Source: Notospermus geniculatus (Eukaryota > Nemertea > Pilidiophora > Heteronemertea > Lineidae). Taken from it: 64,000 nt of DNA. Under the pieces are notes generated by a model. The model saw only the letters and a list, made by a program, of their open reading frames with translations. It had not been told where the DNA came from and made no database searches. The stretch lies in the NCBI GenBank assembly GCA_002633025.1, contig NMRB01001181.1, forward strand, positions 99,880 to 163,879. Direction: 5' to 3'. Shown here in pieces: positions 63,001 to 64,000 of this stretch (position 1 is its first letter; each line of letters begins with the position of its first letter). Position numbers and translations under genes: made by a program.

Positions 63001-63944
63001 ATACATCATTCATAAGCGGCTTATACCTCCGGGAGCTACAGGTGAGGTATTTGAAAAGAGAGGGCGTGTTATCATTGGTATATCGAATGTCAGGACATAA
63101 CATCCTTGTATTTATTGCACCTTTTGGGCCTAATGATCACAAAGTTTTTAAAAAATTGAGGAATACTATGGAATATTTTGTCATCGGGACAAATTTTGAT
63201 GGTTGGATGCCAGCACCATGACCCAACGAATCATAAGCCGCGTTTACACTGCCAAAAATCAAGTGAACTCGTACCGGACCGAGTATGGCGTGGCAAAAAA
63301 GTGGCAGTGTAAACCTACCAAGCGTACCCGGTCCGGACCACAGGTGAACCGTACCGAGAGGCGCAGAAGGAGGTGGTCTCGGTCCGGACCGAGTACGGTA
63401 CCCCAACCAAATGTACTGTGTAACCCTGACGCACGGTGAACTGAACTGAATCCACTCACTTGAGACGGTATTGAGCATACGTGCAGTTTGTCCTCGCGTC
63501 ACTTGCGTTCACTCGCGTGAATACTCGGCGTGCAATCTGCGCGAGATTCTTACTCAGTGGAGAGCGACGCTTCAGATAGGTTGCGCGGTGACTCAACCCT
63601 GCACTCTATTGTGGTACAAATGAAGTGGACCTGGTCCGGTCCGAGTACGGTTCACTTCAACTGGACCGAAATCTATGGCAGTGTAAACGCGGCTATAATT
63701 TTTCCTGATTTGTCAGTACTTGCCAATTAACTTTCCTATTTTTCTTTCCTTTTTCTAGCATCGTCAATGGGAGCTTTGGACGGCTGGCAACTGGTGGCAA
63801 GAAATATTGGCCCAGATGTCCGAGCATACACCGTCAGCAATTTACAGCCTGCCAAAACGTATCAATTTCATGTGACGGCTGTCAATAGCGTCGGAGAGGG
63901 CCAGCCCAGCCCCCCTAGTAATACTGTTACCCTGCCACAACAAC
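11968..63944 (+). CDS. sdk: Sidekick homologue, 5' part (12 exons, 727 codons; runs off the right edge)
   Basis: Sidekick proteins are homophilic cell-adhesion molecules of the immunoglobulin superfamily. They direct layer-specific synapses in vertebrate retina and act at junction vertices in insect epithelia. Joining the 12 exons gives a signal peptide (residues 1-39), Ig1 (about 45-126), Ig2 (128-222), Ig3 (230-336), Ig4 (338-430), Ig5 (432-524), Ig6 (526-615) and the first FN3 domain (617-727). All junctions agree in phase (nine of eleven introns are phase 1). Diagnostic family strings are GALL...VAYMGSF across the Ig1-Ig2 junction, CVVSARPL in Ig3, ITRPPQ..DVIKG in Ig6 and FDGNSP plus LQPAKTYQF in FN3-1. 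Six Igs directly followed by FN3 is the Sidekick order, so I prefer it to Dscam, contactin or protogenin. The remaining FN3 domains, membrane segment and cytoplasmic tail lie beyond the window. Confidence 0.93.
12146..12385. mobile_element. TTAA-bounded MITE 'TTAACCCGTTAACTGGG', copy 1
   Basis: Begins TTAACCCGTTAACTGGGTAGG and ends CAATTAACGGGTTAA. The interior carries GTCATATTACGTCATCACAA and GCGCTTCACATTGCGTAGGA. Two relatives, 48892-49136 and 57159-57396, have the same ends and middle. TTAA at both ends suggests a piggyBac-like target choice. It starts 57 bases after the sdk exon 1 donor. Confidence 0.85.
12411..12560. repeat. Dispersed repeat, copy 2 of 1-155
   Basis: Same sequence as the window's first 155 bases with small indels. 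It contains TAGGCCTA where copy 1 has a TA. Confidence 0.75.
12564..12760 (+). mobile_element. tRNA-derived SINE
   Basis: An A-box-like GTGGCGCAATGG and B-box-like GGTTTCGATTCCCGG sit about 45 bases apart. The body then has TTTTCTCCGGGCACTCCGGT and TTCCTCCTGCAG, a block seen in SINEs of many marine invertebrates. A decayed relative of the head is at 26490-26560. There is no clear poly(A) tail, so the right boundary is approximate. Confidence 0.75.
12864..13141. mobile_element. CAGTAC TA-MITE, copy a
   Basis: TA at 12862-12863 and 13142-13143 flank an element starting CAGTACGTTGCACAATTGAC and ending with the inverse (TTGTGCAACGTACTG). About 278 bp, with CG-rich inner arms. The left flank is already a TACATGTACATGTA stack. 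Confidence 0.9.
13735..13835 (+). repeat. Dispersed hairpin repeat, copy in unit A
   Basis: GATATAATAAAAGGAGTCGT followed by GACCCCAAACCGGGGTC and CTTCTTCAGGCTGG. Copies are at 16630-16710 (unit B) and 40170-40245 (inside another MITE). The hairpin next to a TTCTTCAGGC motif resembles 3' ends of some retroelements, but I cannot assign a class. Confidence 0.6.
14210..14675. mobile_element. CAGTAC TA-MITE, copy b, split by an insertion
   Basis: The left end after TA (14208-14209) is CAGTTTGTTGCACAATTGAC. The right end CAGCGTACTG precedes TA at 14676. About 180 bases of unrelated sequence (about 14455-14630) interrupt it, and an N sits at 14447. Confidence 0.8.
14440..14646. mobile_element. Insertion inside TA-MITE b, flanked by a 14-16 bp direct repeat
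   Basis: AGATGGTNAGGCAC on the left and AGATGGTGCGAGGCAC on the right flank about 176 bases that include a CG-rich GGTCGGCGCCGGAC-type palindrome (minus strand) and an AT-rich stretch with T runs. A long target duplication is typical of LINE/SINE-type retroposition. The family is not recognised. Confidence 0.55.
14805..15102. mobile_element. CAGTAC TA-MITE, copy d
   Basis: Diverged left end (GAGTGTGCTTCACAATTGAC after TA) and right end TTGTGCAACGTAC extended by ATGTAC units before TGTA. It is the orthologous position of copy g in unit B, which lacks the 12-base ATGTACATGTAC extension. Confidence 0.85.
15160..15429. mobile_element. CAGTAC TA-MITE, copy e, with an empty site in unit B
   Basis: Unit A reads GTCAAG-TA-[270 bp]-TA-GGTTCCTC. 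Unit B reads GTCAAG-TA-GGTTCCTC (17822-17836). The element is therefore a genuine insertion at a TA with duplication of TA, and it came after the tandem duplication or was lost cleanly from unit B. This fixes the exact ends: CAGTAC...TACTG. Confidence 0.95.
15660..15802. mobile_element. 143-bp TIR element with 6-bp target duplication, absent from unit B
   Basis: Ends CAGGGTTTCTGCCAGA and TCTGGCGGAAACACTG are inverse copies at 14 of 16 positions. GAGATC flanks both sides (15654-15659, 15803-15808). Unit B has the uninterrupted site CCAGAGATAGGAAGC (18051-18065). Fragments with the same CTGGCGGAAAC end occur at 16112 and 35354. Confidence 0.85.
17075..17350. mobile_element. CAGTAC TA-MITE, copy f
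   Basis: TA-flanked, starts CAGTACGTTGCACAATTGAC, ends GGAACGTACTG then TA. Compared with copy e it carries an extra ACATGT at GAAGACG-TACATGTA-ACGTC. Compared with copy a it lacks ACATGT at CCTTG-TA-TCTTCC. Confidence 0.9.
17493..17774. mobile_element. CAGTAC TA-MITE, copy g
   Basis: Partner of copy d in the tandem duplication. TA-flanked, left end CACTACGCTTCACAATTGAC, right end GTGCAACATACTG. Confidence 0.85.
18348..19715. other. Intronic stretch, nothing recognised
   Basis: AT-rich intronic sequence with short open frames only. No TIR pairs or exon-like frames stand out. Confidence 0.45.
19716..20186. mobile_element. TIR element with GGATTCG/CGAATCC-rich arms
   Basis: Left AGGGCTGTTTAGACGACAAG is matched by GCCTGTCGTCTCTCCGGCCCT at the right. 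TAGCGTTTACAC occurs near both ends, and GATTCGATCCGATTGG pairs with CAATCGGATTCGG. About 470 bp, non-coding. Confidence 0.7.
20187..21827. other. Intronic stretch, nothing recognised
   Basis: Several frames of 65-100 codons occur but none has splice-bounded or family-like content. No repeat boundaries seen. Confidence 0.45.
21828..22097. mobile_element. CAGTAC TA-MITE, copy h (left end decayed)
   Basis: The interior matches the family from AATTGACCTCCCTTCC onward and the right end is GTGCAACGTACTG followed by TA. The first dozen bases of the left end are replaced. Confidence 0.85.
22098..22914. other. Intronic stretch, nothing recognised
   Basis: Contains TACCGGTA at 22203. No gene or bounded repeat is seen. 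Confidence 0.4.
22915..23205. repeat. Dispersed repeat, inverse copy of 3171-3465
   Basis: Reverse-complement match to 3171-3465 with several small indels. Non-coding. Confidence 0.75.
23650..24576. mobile_element. Inverted-ended element, about 0.93 kb, with a coding-like remnant
   Basis: Ends GGCCAGACGC and GCGTCTGGCTC are inverse, and inside them GGCCTTTAGATTCCCC pairs with GGGGAATCTAAAGGCC. The interior repeats ATTTGGGGACATTTT. It holds the open frame at 24116-24307. I cannot assign it to a known superfamily. Confidence 0.55.
24116..24307 (+). pseudogene. Coding-like remnant, about 63 codons, no ATG
   Basis: The frame is open from upstream without ATG and runs ...GRKAGGPRSK...KYLFTGKKLVNESG...GILPRLDPNKLL...LGEIDLEM to TAA. 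Lys/Gly/Leu-rich, hydrophilic composition looks like real protein, unlike most frames nearby. The opposite strand is also open for 126 codons but reads as a hydrophobic mirror. It could be the C-terminal end of a decayed transposon protein or a stray exon. Family unknown. Confidence 0.35.
24883..25180. repeat. Left arm of a wide inverted repeat with 26650-26975
   Basis: About 300 bases from CCCCTGCTGAAAT to CTGATTGGGCAATGAATTTC reappear in inverse at 26650-26975, including GAATATTATCCCTGTGGTTC, TTATTTTTGATTGTTTATA and AATGCTGCACTCTGATTGGG. Confidence 0.75.
25385..25475 (-). repeat. CATCCTCCCACAGCAGGG-type repeat fragment
   Basis: Inverse copy of 26563-26650 (GGCTGTGAGACCCAATTTCA, then GAACGAGACCAAAGCCCTGC). 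A short element with both ends is at 29550-29647. Confidence 0.65.
25476..26562. other. AT-rich intronic stretch, with a decayed SINE head near 26490-26560
   Basis: Long AT-rich runs around 25920-26240 with no gene. CCTGTCAGAGTGATGTGGAAAC and the following bases resemble the tRNA-derived head at 12570, much decayed. Confidence 0.45.
26563..27011. mobile_element. Element with CATCCTCCCAAGCAGGG ends
   Basis: The left end CATCCTCCCAAGCAGGGCTT and right end CCCCTGCTGTGGAAGGATG are inverted. GCTCCTCTTCAT/ATGAAGAGGAGCGAG pairs internally. About 450 bp; its interior shares the inverted arm with 24883-25180. Confidence 0.65.
27012..27983. other. Intronic stretch, nothing recognised except a footprint stack
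   Basis: Non-coding. At 27804-27823 it carries TA-CCGG-TA-CATG-TA-CATG-TA, discussed as a finding. Confidence 0.5.
27984..28264. mobile_element. CAGTAC TA-MITE, copy i
   Basis: TA at 27982 and 28265 flank CAGTACGTTGCACAATTGAC ... GAAGTGTACTG. In the opposite orientation to most copies, judged from the CG-rich interior. Confidence 0.9.
28265..29549. other. Intronic stretch, nothing recognised
   Basis: Contains a poly(C) run near 29068 and no gene. Confidence 0.45.
29550..29647. mobile_element. Short palindromic element, CATCCTCCCACAGCAGG ends
   Basis: About 98 bp. The left CATCCTCCCACAGCAGGT and right CCCTGCTGTGGGAGGATG are inverse copies. It looks like a minimal member of the family at 26563-27011. 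Confidence 0.75.
29648..30406. other. Intronic stretch, nothing recognised
   Basis: No exon-like frame, TIR pair or RNA gene seen. Confidence 0.4.
30407..30542. mobile_element. 136-bp palindromic MITE
   Basis: GGCTGACTTTACATCGGATG and CATCCGATGTAAAGTTAGCC at the two ends; ACGACACGA and TCGTGTCGC continue the pairing. Confidence 0.85.
30579..30795 (+). mobile_element. tRNA-derived SINE
   Basis: An A-box-like region (GTAGTGGTATCATGTCTGC) and a B box GGGTTCGAATCC lie about 40 bases apart, then a body with ACTTTGTACCATTGTACCTT and GGGCAAGTAAAGACCCC. Boundaries approximate. Confidence 0.7.
30869..30998. mobile_element. 130-bp near-perfect hairpin MITE
   Basis: GGGCCGACCGCCAAGAAACT pairs with AGTTTCTTGGCGGACGGCCC, continuing through AGCACTAACAGTGCCGAACA. 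Stem of about 50 bp with a loop of about 25. Confidence 0.9.
30999..31694. other. Intronic stretch, nothing recognised
   Basis: Non-coding; no bounded repeats. Confidence 0.4.
31695..32183. mobile_element. TIR element 'AAGCCTAGCGTACATC', copy 1
   Basis: AAGCCTAGCGTACATCACAC at the left and AGTGCGATGTACGCCTGATG at the right, with many GCGACTGG/CCAGTCGC repeats inside that pair across the centre. The second copy, 60211-60702, lies in sdk intron 8. Confidence 0.85.
32184..32821. other. Intronic stretch, nothing recognised
   Basis: No exon-like frame, TIR pair or RNA gene seen. Confidence 0.4.
32822..33110. mobile_element. TA-MITE of a sister family (CAGTACAGGTCACAATTGAC)
   Basis: TA on both sides (32820-32821, 33111-33112). 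Ends CAGTACAGGTCACAATTGAC and its inverse share CAGTAC and CACAATTGAC with the CAGTACGTTGCAC family. The interior is different: tandem GCGTAACTC/GAGTTACGC units. Confidence 0.9.
33493..33815. mobile_element. Possible TIR element with GGGAAAACCCGG ends
   Basis: GGGAAAACCCGGTCAAAGTC near the left is the approximate inverse of GGCGACTTTGGCCGGGTTTTC at the right. The middle has repeated GGTGATCA palindromes (33660-33720) and an N at 33736. Confidence 0.6.
33816..34530. other. Intronic stretch, nothing recognised
   Basis: Contains a short GGCTCAGGCTCAGGCTCA repeat near 34222. Otherwise unremarkable. Confidence 0.4.
34531..35530 (+). repeat. 28-bp minisatellite (ACTCCAAAGAAGGAAACAAT...), interrupted
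   Basis: Tandem units of ACTCCAAAGAAGGAAACAAT followed by GGAACATT, with variants of 25-31 bp. Because 28 is not a multiple of 3, all three frames rotate and stay open on both strands, giving frames of up to 166 codons that are not genes. Unrelated sequence at 35134-35374 interrupts it. Confidence 0.95.
35134..35374. mobile_element. Insertion in the minisatellite
   Basis: About 240 bases ending TTTTCTGGCGGAAACTCTG, the same end as the 143-bp element family. The left end CTCCGCCAGA is a shortened inverse. The interior has G-rich/C-rich stretches that could form strong secondary structure. Confidence 0.6.
35531..37499. other. Intronic stretch, nothing recognised
   Basis: One 96-codon frame (35577-35867) has moderate composition but no splice or homology support. 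A CTGGCGGAAAG fragment occurs at 35929. Confidence 0.4.
37502..37890. mobile_element. TA-flanked GAGAGGTTTCGC-ended element
   Basis: TA, then GAGAGGTTTCGCAAATTTGA, and at the right CAGATTTGCGAAACCTCCC then TA (37891-37892). Internal arms (GAGATGGTTG / CAACCATCTCC, GTAAGACCGA / TCGGTCTTAC) are inverse. Relative of 6024-6616. Confidence 0.85.
37891..39346. other. Intronic stretch, nothing recognised
   Basis: Contains repeated ATGGGCCAATCA phrases at about 39070-39130 (a short local tandem repeat). No gene. Confidence 0.45.
39347..39470. mobile_element. 124-bp TIR element
   Basis: GGTTCATTGGCACACGGATT is inverse to ATCCGTGTGCCAGTGAACC; GTCCG/CGGAC motifs pair inside. Confidence 0.7.
39972..40448. 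mobile_element. TIR element with GGGGCTGTCTCAAAATTG ends, carrying a nested hairpin repeat
   Basis: The left GGGGCTGTCTCAAAATTG and right TAATTTTGAGACGGTCCC are inverse, as are AAAAAAGACGAAGTGAC and GTCACGTCGTCTTTTTT. A copy of the GACCCC...GGGGTC repeat is nested at 40170-40245. Confidence 0.75.
40449..42069. other. Intronic stretch, possible decayed SINE near 41150
   Basis: GGAGTAGTGGTAGAGATG near 41150 is A-box-like, but no B box at the right distance is convincing. No gene. Confidence 0.35.
42070..42196. mobile_element. 127-bp perfect-stem MITE (GGGTGGTATTCATAA)
   Basis: GGGTGGTATTCATAAGGCAG at the left and its inverse ending GAATACCACCC at the right. The whole sequence folds as one stem through CTTAGGCCGGTTCCAAGTG, with only a short loop around 42131. 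Confidence 0.9.
42221..42476. mobile_element. CAGTAC TA-MITE, copy j (right end short)
   Basis: TA then CAGTGCGTTGCACAATTGAC. The interior matches the family but the final GTGCAACGTACTG is missing. At 42291-42304 it holds TA-CATG-TA-GGCC-TA, where copies h and k have only TA. Confidence 0.88.
42477..43640. other. Intronic stretch, nothing recognised
   Basis: No exon-like frame, TIR pair or RNA gene seen. Confidence 0.4.
43641..44121. mobile_element. TA-flanked GAGAGGTTCGGCTATCCC element
   Basis: TA at 43639-43640 and 44122-44123. Ends GAGAGGTTCGGCTATCCC and GGGATAGCTGAACCTCTC are inverse; GATCGGGATAG repeats pair inside. About 480 bp, non-coding. Confidence 0.85.
45202..45346. other. Assembly gap (145 N)
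   Basis: All N, with a poly(G) run directly after it. Frames crossing it are artefacts. The surrounding 44122-45820 shows no gene. Confidence 0.99.
45821..46066. mobile_element. TA-flanked CG-rich MITE (AAGCCTAGTTTATACTTCGA)
   Basis: AAGCCTAGTTTATACTTCGA and TCGAAGTATAAACTAGGCTT at the two ends, flanked by TA (45819-45820; 46067-46068). The interior is a palindromic run of CGACGC/GCGTCG motifs. Confidence 0.9.
46132..46633. mobile_element. TIR element with GATCCGTGNTCGGACCGG arms
   Basis: AGCCCCGTTACACTGG at the left is inverse to CAGTGTAAATGGGCT at the right. GATCCGTGTTCGGACCGGTC recurs several times inside. Confidence 0.7.
46878..47480 (+). repeat. Dispersed AGCTCAC/GTCCGT repeat, copy 2, with an internal tandem copy
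   Basis: Bases 46878-47220 match 6208-6545. The same text (CTGAAACTTAGTACAAA..., AGATGACGTATGACACCAAG) repeats at 47250-47470, a diverged direct duplication of about 290 bp. Confidence 0.75.
48017..48418. mobile_element. TIR element with GCTGCTTTTCCACGAGGC ends and an internal direct repeat
   Basis: TAAGGCTGCTTTTCCACGAG and CTCGTGGAAAAGCAGCCTAA are perfect inverse ends. Inside, a GAATTCCCACCCACCGAAGA block of about 50 bases occurs twice in direct order (48245 and 48305). Open frames here are by-products. Confidence 0.85.
48892..49136. mobile_element. TTAA-bounded MITE, copy 2
   Basis: TTAACCCCTTAACAGGC start and AGTTAAGGGGTTTAA end; the interior matches copy 1 (CGTCATACGTCATTACGAAA). More diverged than copy 3. 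Confidence 0.8.
49137..49764. other. Intronic stretch with one membrane-segment-like open frame
   Basis: From about 49395 to 49674 the plus strand reads ...VLLVAFFVVYVSPIIIAVII and then CYRLKWNGRW, which looks like a single membrane span. There is no ATG in context, no acceptor/donor pair and no family match, so I do not call a gene. Confidence 0.3.
49767..50029. mobile_element. CAGTAC TA-MITE, copy k
   Basis: TA-flanked, CAGTACATTGCACAAGACCT at the left and GGTCAATTGTGCAACGTACTG-type right end. About 263 bp. Confidence 0.9.
50030..51636. other. 3' end of sdk intron 1
   Basis: Contains an inverted AAATTTTACGA pair at 50050-50080 and a dispersed-repeat-like segment near 50925 (GTTTGTTTGTTCGCGATTTT). 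Several GACGTCA/TGACGTC motifs cluster at 51100-51235. It ends with the acceptor of exon 2 (TTGTCGTTTCAG). Confidence 0.5.
51637..51894 (+). CDS. sdk: sdk exon 2: Ig1
   Basis: Residues 41-126. First Ig domain with Cys67 and Cys107, Trp79 in YTWLKDN and the DAGDYQC signature (101-107). It starts NSPPTIFK, as expected a few residues after signal cleavage, and ends GALL...LEVA. Introns on both sides are phase 1, so the exon is one whole domain. Donor GTAAGT. Confidence 0.93.
52786..53073 (+). CDS. sdk: sdk exon 3: Ig2 (no cysteine pair)
   Basis: Residues 127-222. It opens YMGSF, a Sidekick hallmark, and has the Ig tryptophan (Trp164 in EIKWFQGK). Neither canonical cysteine is present: ITISIP stands where the first would be and VYKATA where the second would be. 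From what I know of vertebrate Sidekicks their second Ig domain also lacks the pair, so this is a family trait and not damage. Phase 1 on both sides. Confidence 0.92.
53289..53400 (+). CDS. sdk: sdk exon 4: first half of Ig3
   Basis: Residues 223-259 plus two bases of codon 260. Contains IPPKFIIKP and the first cysteine (Cys255 in LECVVSA). Donor GTGAGA, phase 2. It joins exon 5 across a 4.2 kb intron to read CVVSARPL, typical of Sidekick Ig3. Confidence 0.92.
54600..54712 (-). repeat. Inverse fragment of the AGCTCAC/GTCCGT repeat
   Basis: CGGTTACGAAACGTGCCCTG, CTAACGGACGACGATGATGA and AAAGCTCACCCCAGGTGAGC are the inverse of the start of the repeat at 6208. Confidence 0.7.
55027..55428. mobile_element. 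TIR element with CTGTTTAGCGGGC ends
   Basis: TCTGTTTAGCGGGC at the left is inverse to GCCCGCTAAACAGA at the right. The right end is duplicated in tandem (43-bp unit containing AAATGGCAAATACGATGTCG) at 55343-55428. Confidence 0.7.
55863..56052. mobile_element. 190-bp TIR element
   Basis: GGTGGTCTAGGAAAACCTGT and the inverse-like CGGCGGGTTTTCCTAGACCG. GGATGTCGC/GTGACATCC pair inside. Confidence 0.75.
56190..56500. other. TGACGTCA-rich palindromic stretch
   Basis: ATGACGTCAAAACCTCACCA and TGATGTTTTGACGTCATCAC form a small hairpin. ATGGCGGCACGTACAAGTGT recalls 52240-52450, which has similar TGACGTCA and ATATGGCGGCATCGTG phrases. Probably two decayed copies of one element. Confidence 0.4.
57012..57158 (+). 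mobile_element. tRNA-derived SINE-like segment
   Basis: A-box-like GGTGGCGCATTGG and B-box-like GGTTCAAGTG lie about 28 bases apart, and GAATGAGCTGCTCCTTGGGT recalls the 61705 SINE body. It is cut off by the TTAA MITE at 57159. Confidence 0.55.
57159..57396. mobile_element. TTAA-bounded MITE, copy 3
   Basis: TTAACCCGTTAACTGGGTGG start, AGTTAATGAGTTAA end. Very close to copy 1 (12146-12385), with an extra ACATGT at GTACATGTACGG. Confidence 0.88.
57614..57843 (+). CDS. sdk: sdk exon 5: second half of Ig3
   Basis: Residues 260-336. Contains Trp269 (IEWYF) and the second cysteine in NGVYECYV (Cys311), which pairs with Cys255. An N-glycosylation sequon NFT is at 332-334. Donor GTAAGT in phase 1. 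Confidence 0.93.
57844..59319 (+). other. sdk: sdk intron 5
   Basis: Contains an inverted pair (GTAATTAGGTCATTGCCATG near 58137 and ATGACGTCATAAACGACGAC + CTAATTTGAA near 58690-58720) that marks a possible 590-bp element, and a copy of the AGCTCAC/GTCCGT repeat at 58791-59030. N at 58961. Confidence 0.6.
58791..59030 (+). repeat. Dispersed AGCTCAC/GTCCGT repeat, copy 4
   Basis: TTTTTAGCTCACCTCTGTGA, GGTGAGCT and GTCCGTCGTCCGGCGTCGT, then a CGCTTGGGTTACAAACTTGA stretch that parallels the other copies. Confidence 0.7.
59320..59473 (+). CDS. sdk: sdk exon 6: first half of Ig4
   Basis: Residues 337-387 plus two bases. Cys362 (TITCPVSGFPKP) and Trp374 (IKWFKN). Phase 1 in, phase 2 out, donor GTAAGT. 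Confidence 0.94.
59698..59825 (+). CDS. sdk: sdk exon 7: second half of Ig4
   Basis: Residues 388-430. DDSGVYQCFAKNQVGE carries Cys412. The split-domain layout (phase 2 intron inside the Ig fold) parallels Ig3. Donor GTAAGT, phase 1. Confidence 0.94.
59986..60102 (+). CDS. sdk: sdk exon 8: first half of Ig5
   Basis: Residues 431-469. Cys455 (VRFECQASGAPKP) and Trp467 (TIKWKK). Donor GTGAGT, phase 1. Confidence 0.94.
60103..60835 (+). other. sdk: sdk intron 8, mostly one TIR element
   Basis: Two thirds of the 733-base intron is the element 60211-60702; the acceptor (TTATTTCCATTACAG) lies 133 bases after it. Confidence 0.85.
60211..60702. mobile_element. TIR element 'AAGCCTAGCGTACATC', copy 2
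   Basis: Ends AAGCCTAGCGTACATC and AATGTACGCCTGGCTT. Matches 31695-32183 throughout, including GCTACTGGCGACTGGGAGGA. Contains TACATGTA at about 60524 where copy 1 has a single TA (GATGTTACTTGAG). Confidence 0.88.
60836..61000 (+). CDS. sdk: sdk exon 9: second half of Ig5
   Basis: Residues 470-524. DTAEYECIATNAKG carries Cys506, pairing with Cys455. Donor GTAAGT, phase 1. Confidence 0.94.
61705..62003 (-). mobile_element. Full-length tRNA-derived SINE, minus strand
   Basis: Read on the minus strand: GGTGGTGTAGTGGTTCGGG (A box), GGGTTCGAATCCCACTGGGC (B box), then GGCAAGTCTCTTTGCCTCAC and CCACCCAGGTGTATAAATGG and TACCGG, a conserved marine-invertebrate SINE body, and a (CTTTAA)n tail at 61705-61725. 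It ends 51 bases before the exon 10 acceptor. Confidence 0.9.
62055..62327 (+). CDS. sdk: sdk exon 10: Ig6
   Basis: Residues 525-615. IRTVITRPPQNVDVIKG at the start, Cys548, Trp562 and DDIGTYRCQV (Cys597). The phrase ITRPPQ..VIKG...CG..H.P is characteristic of Sidekick Ig6, and GNDSKSAEL ends it with an NDS sequon. Whole-domain exon, phase 1 on both sides. Confidence 0.95.
62380..62690. mobile_element. TIR element in sdk intron 10
   Basis: CTAACACGTTGACTGCCATG at the left and CTGGCAGTCAACATGTTAA at the right are inverse; ACTCGTAGCTGGCA is repeated on the right side. Confidence 0.65.
62892..63041 (+). CDS. sdk: sdk exon 11: first half of FN3-1
   Basis: Residues 616-665. ELPYPP opens the first fibronectin type III domain, with Trp640 (VDIRWSPGFDGNSPIKEYII). 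FDGNSP is a strong Sidekick FN3-1 signature. Donor GTGAGG, phase 1. Confidence 0.95.
63237..63694. mobile_element. TIR element in sdk intron 11
   Basis: AGCCGCGTTTACACTGCCA and TGGCAGTGTAAACGCGGCT are perfect inverse ends, with ATA on each side. CGTACCGGACCGAG/CTCGGTCCGG pairs run through the interior. It ends 64 bases before the exon 12 acceptor. Confidence 0.9.
63759..63944 (+). CDS. sdk: sdk exon 12: second half of FN3-1
   Basis: Residues 666-727. GWQLVARNIGPDVRAYTVSN, then LQPAKTYQFHVTAVNSVGEG (the FN3 tyrosine-rich strand) and TVTLPQQ. Donor GTAAGT at 63945, phase 1. The next FN3 exons are outside the window. Confidence 0.95.
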
Positions 63945-64000
63945 GTAAGTGTTCTCTGTGATCCCGCCTGCCTCCTGCCAGTATCATCTATAGAGCCTAT

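Noticed and set aside
51637-63944. Dscam, contactin, protogenin or titin-like identity for the Ig/FN3 exons
   Set aside because: Six Ig domains followed by FN3, the cysteine-less Ig2, YMGSF at the Ig1-Ig2 junction and FDGNSP in FN3-1 point specifically to Sidekick.

Overview
This 64 kb window is eukaryotic genomic DNA, almost certainly from a marine invertebrate. GT-AG introns, tRNA-derived SINEs, many miniature inverted-repeat elements (MITEs), a GT microsatellite and very frequent short palindromes (TACATGTA, TACCGGTA, TAGGCCTA) all point that way. The one recognisable gene is closest in sequence to vertebrate Sidekick, so a deuterostome (echinoderm, hemichordate or amphioxus-like) is my first guess. 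I cannot exclude a lophotrochozoan. Two N gaps and six single N bases show this is a draft assembly.

Layout. 0-7.4 kb: repeats, an assembly gap and a short two-coding-exon gene on the plus strand (77 codons as modelled, unidentified), with a possible poly(A) signal near 7.34 kb. 7.4-11.5 kb: nested palindromic MITEs, including a roughly 1 kb CG-rich inverted repeat at 9.4-10.4 kb. 11.5-63.9 kb: the 5' part of a sidekick (sdk) homologue on the plus strand. A signal-peptide exon at 12.0 kb is followed by a 39.5 kb first intron. Eleven exons then lie between 51.6 and 63.9 kb and encode six Ig domains and the first fibronectin type III domain. The gene continues beyond the right edge; Sidekick proteins usually have 13 FN3 domains, a transmembrane segment and a PDZ-binding tail.

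The first intron is a graveyard of small mobile elements. It holds a roughly 2.9/2.2 kb tandem duplication (13.2-18.3 kb), most copies of a TA-flanked CAGTAC-ended MITE family (eleven copies, eight of them in the tandem block and its left edge up to 22 kb), a 28-bp minisatellite at 34.5-35.5 kb, several TIR elements and SINEs.

The most interesting signal is the set of short TA-NNNN-TA palindromes. Where homologous repeat copies can be compared, a plain TA in one copy is TACATGTA, TACCGGTA or TACATGTAGGCCTA in the other. That is what two-nucleotide-staggered excision of Tc1-like elements from TA sites would leave behind, and the window contains intact TA-flanked elements with the matching CA...TG ends. 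I propose that these octamers are accumulated excision footprints, sometimes stacked two or three deep.
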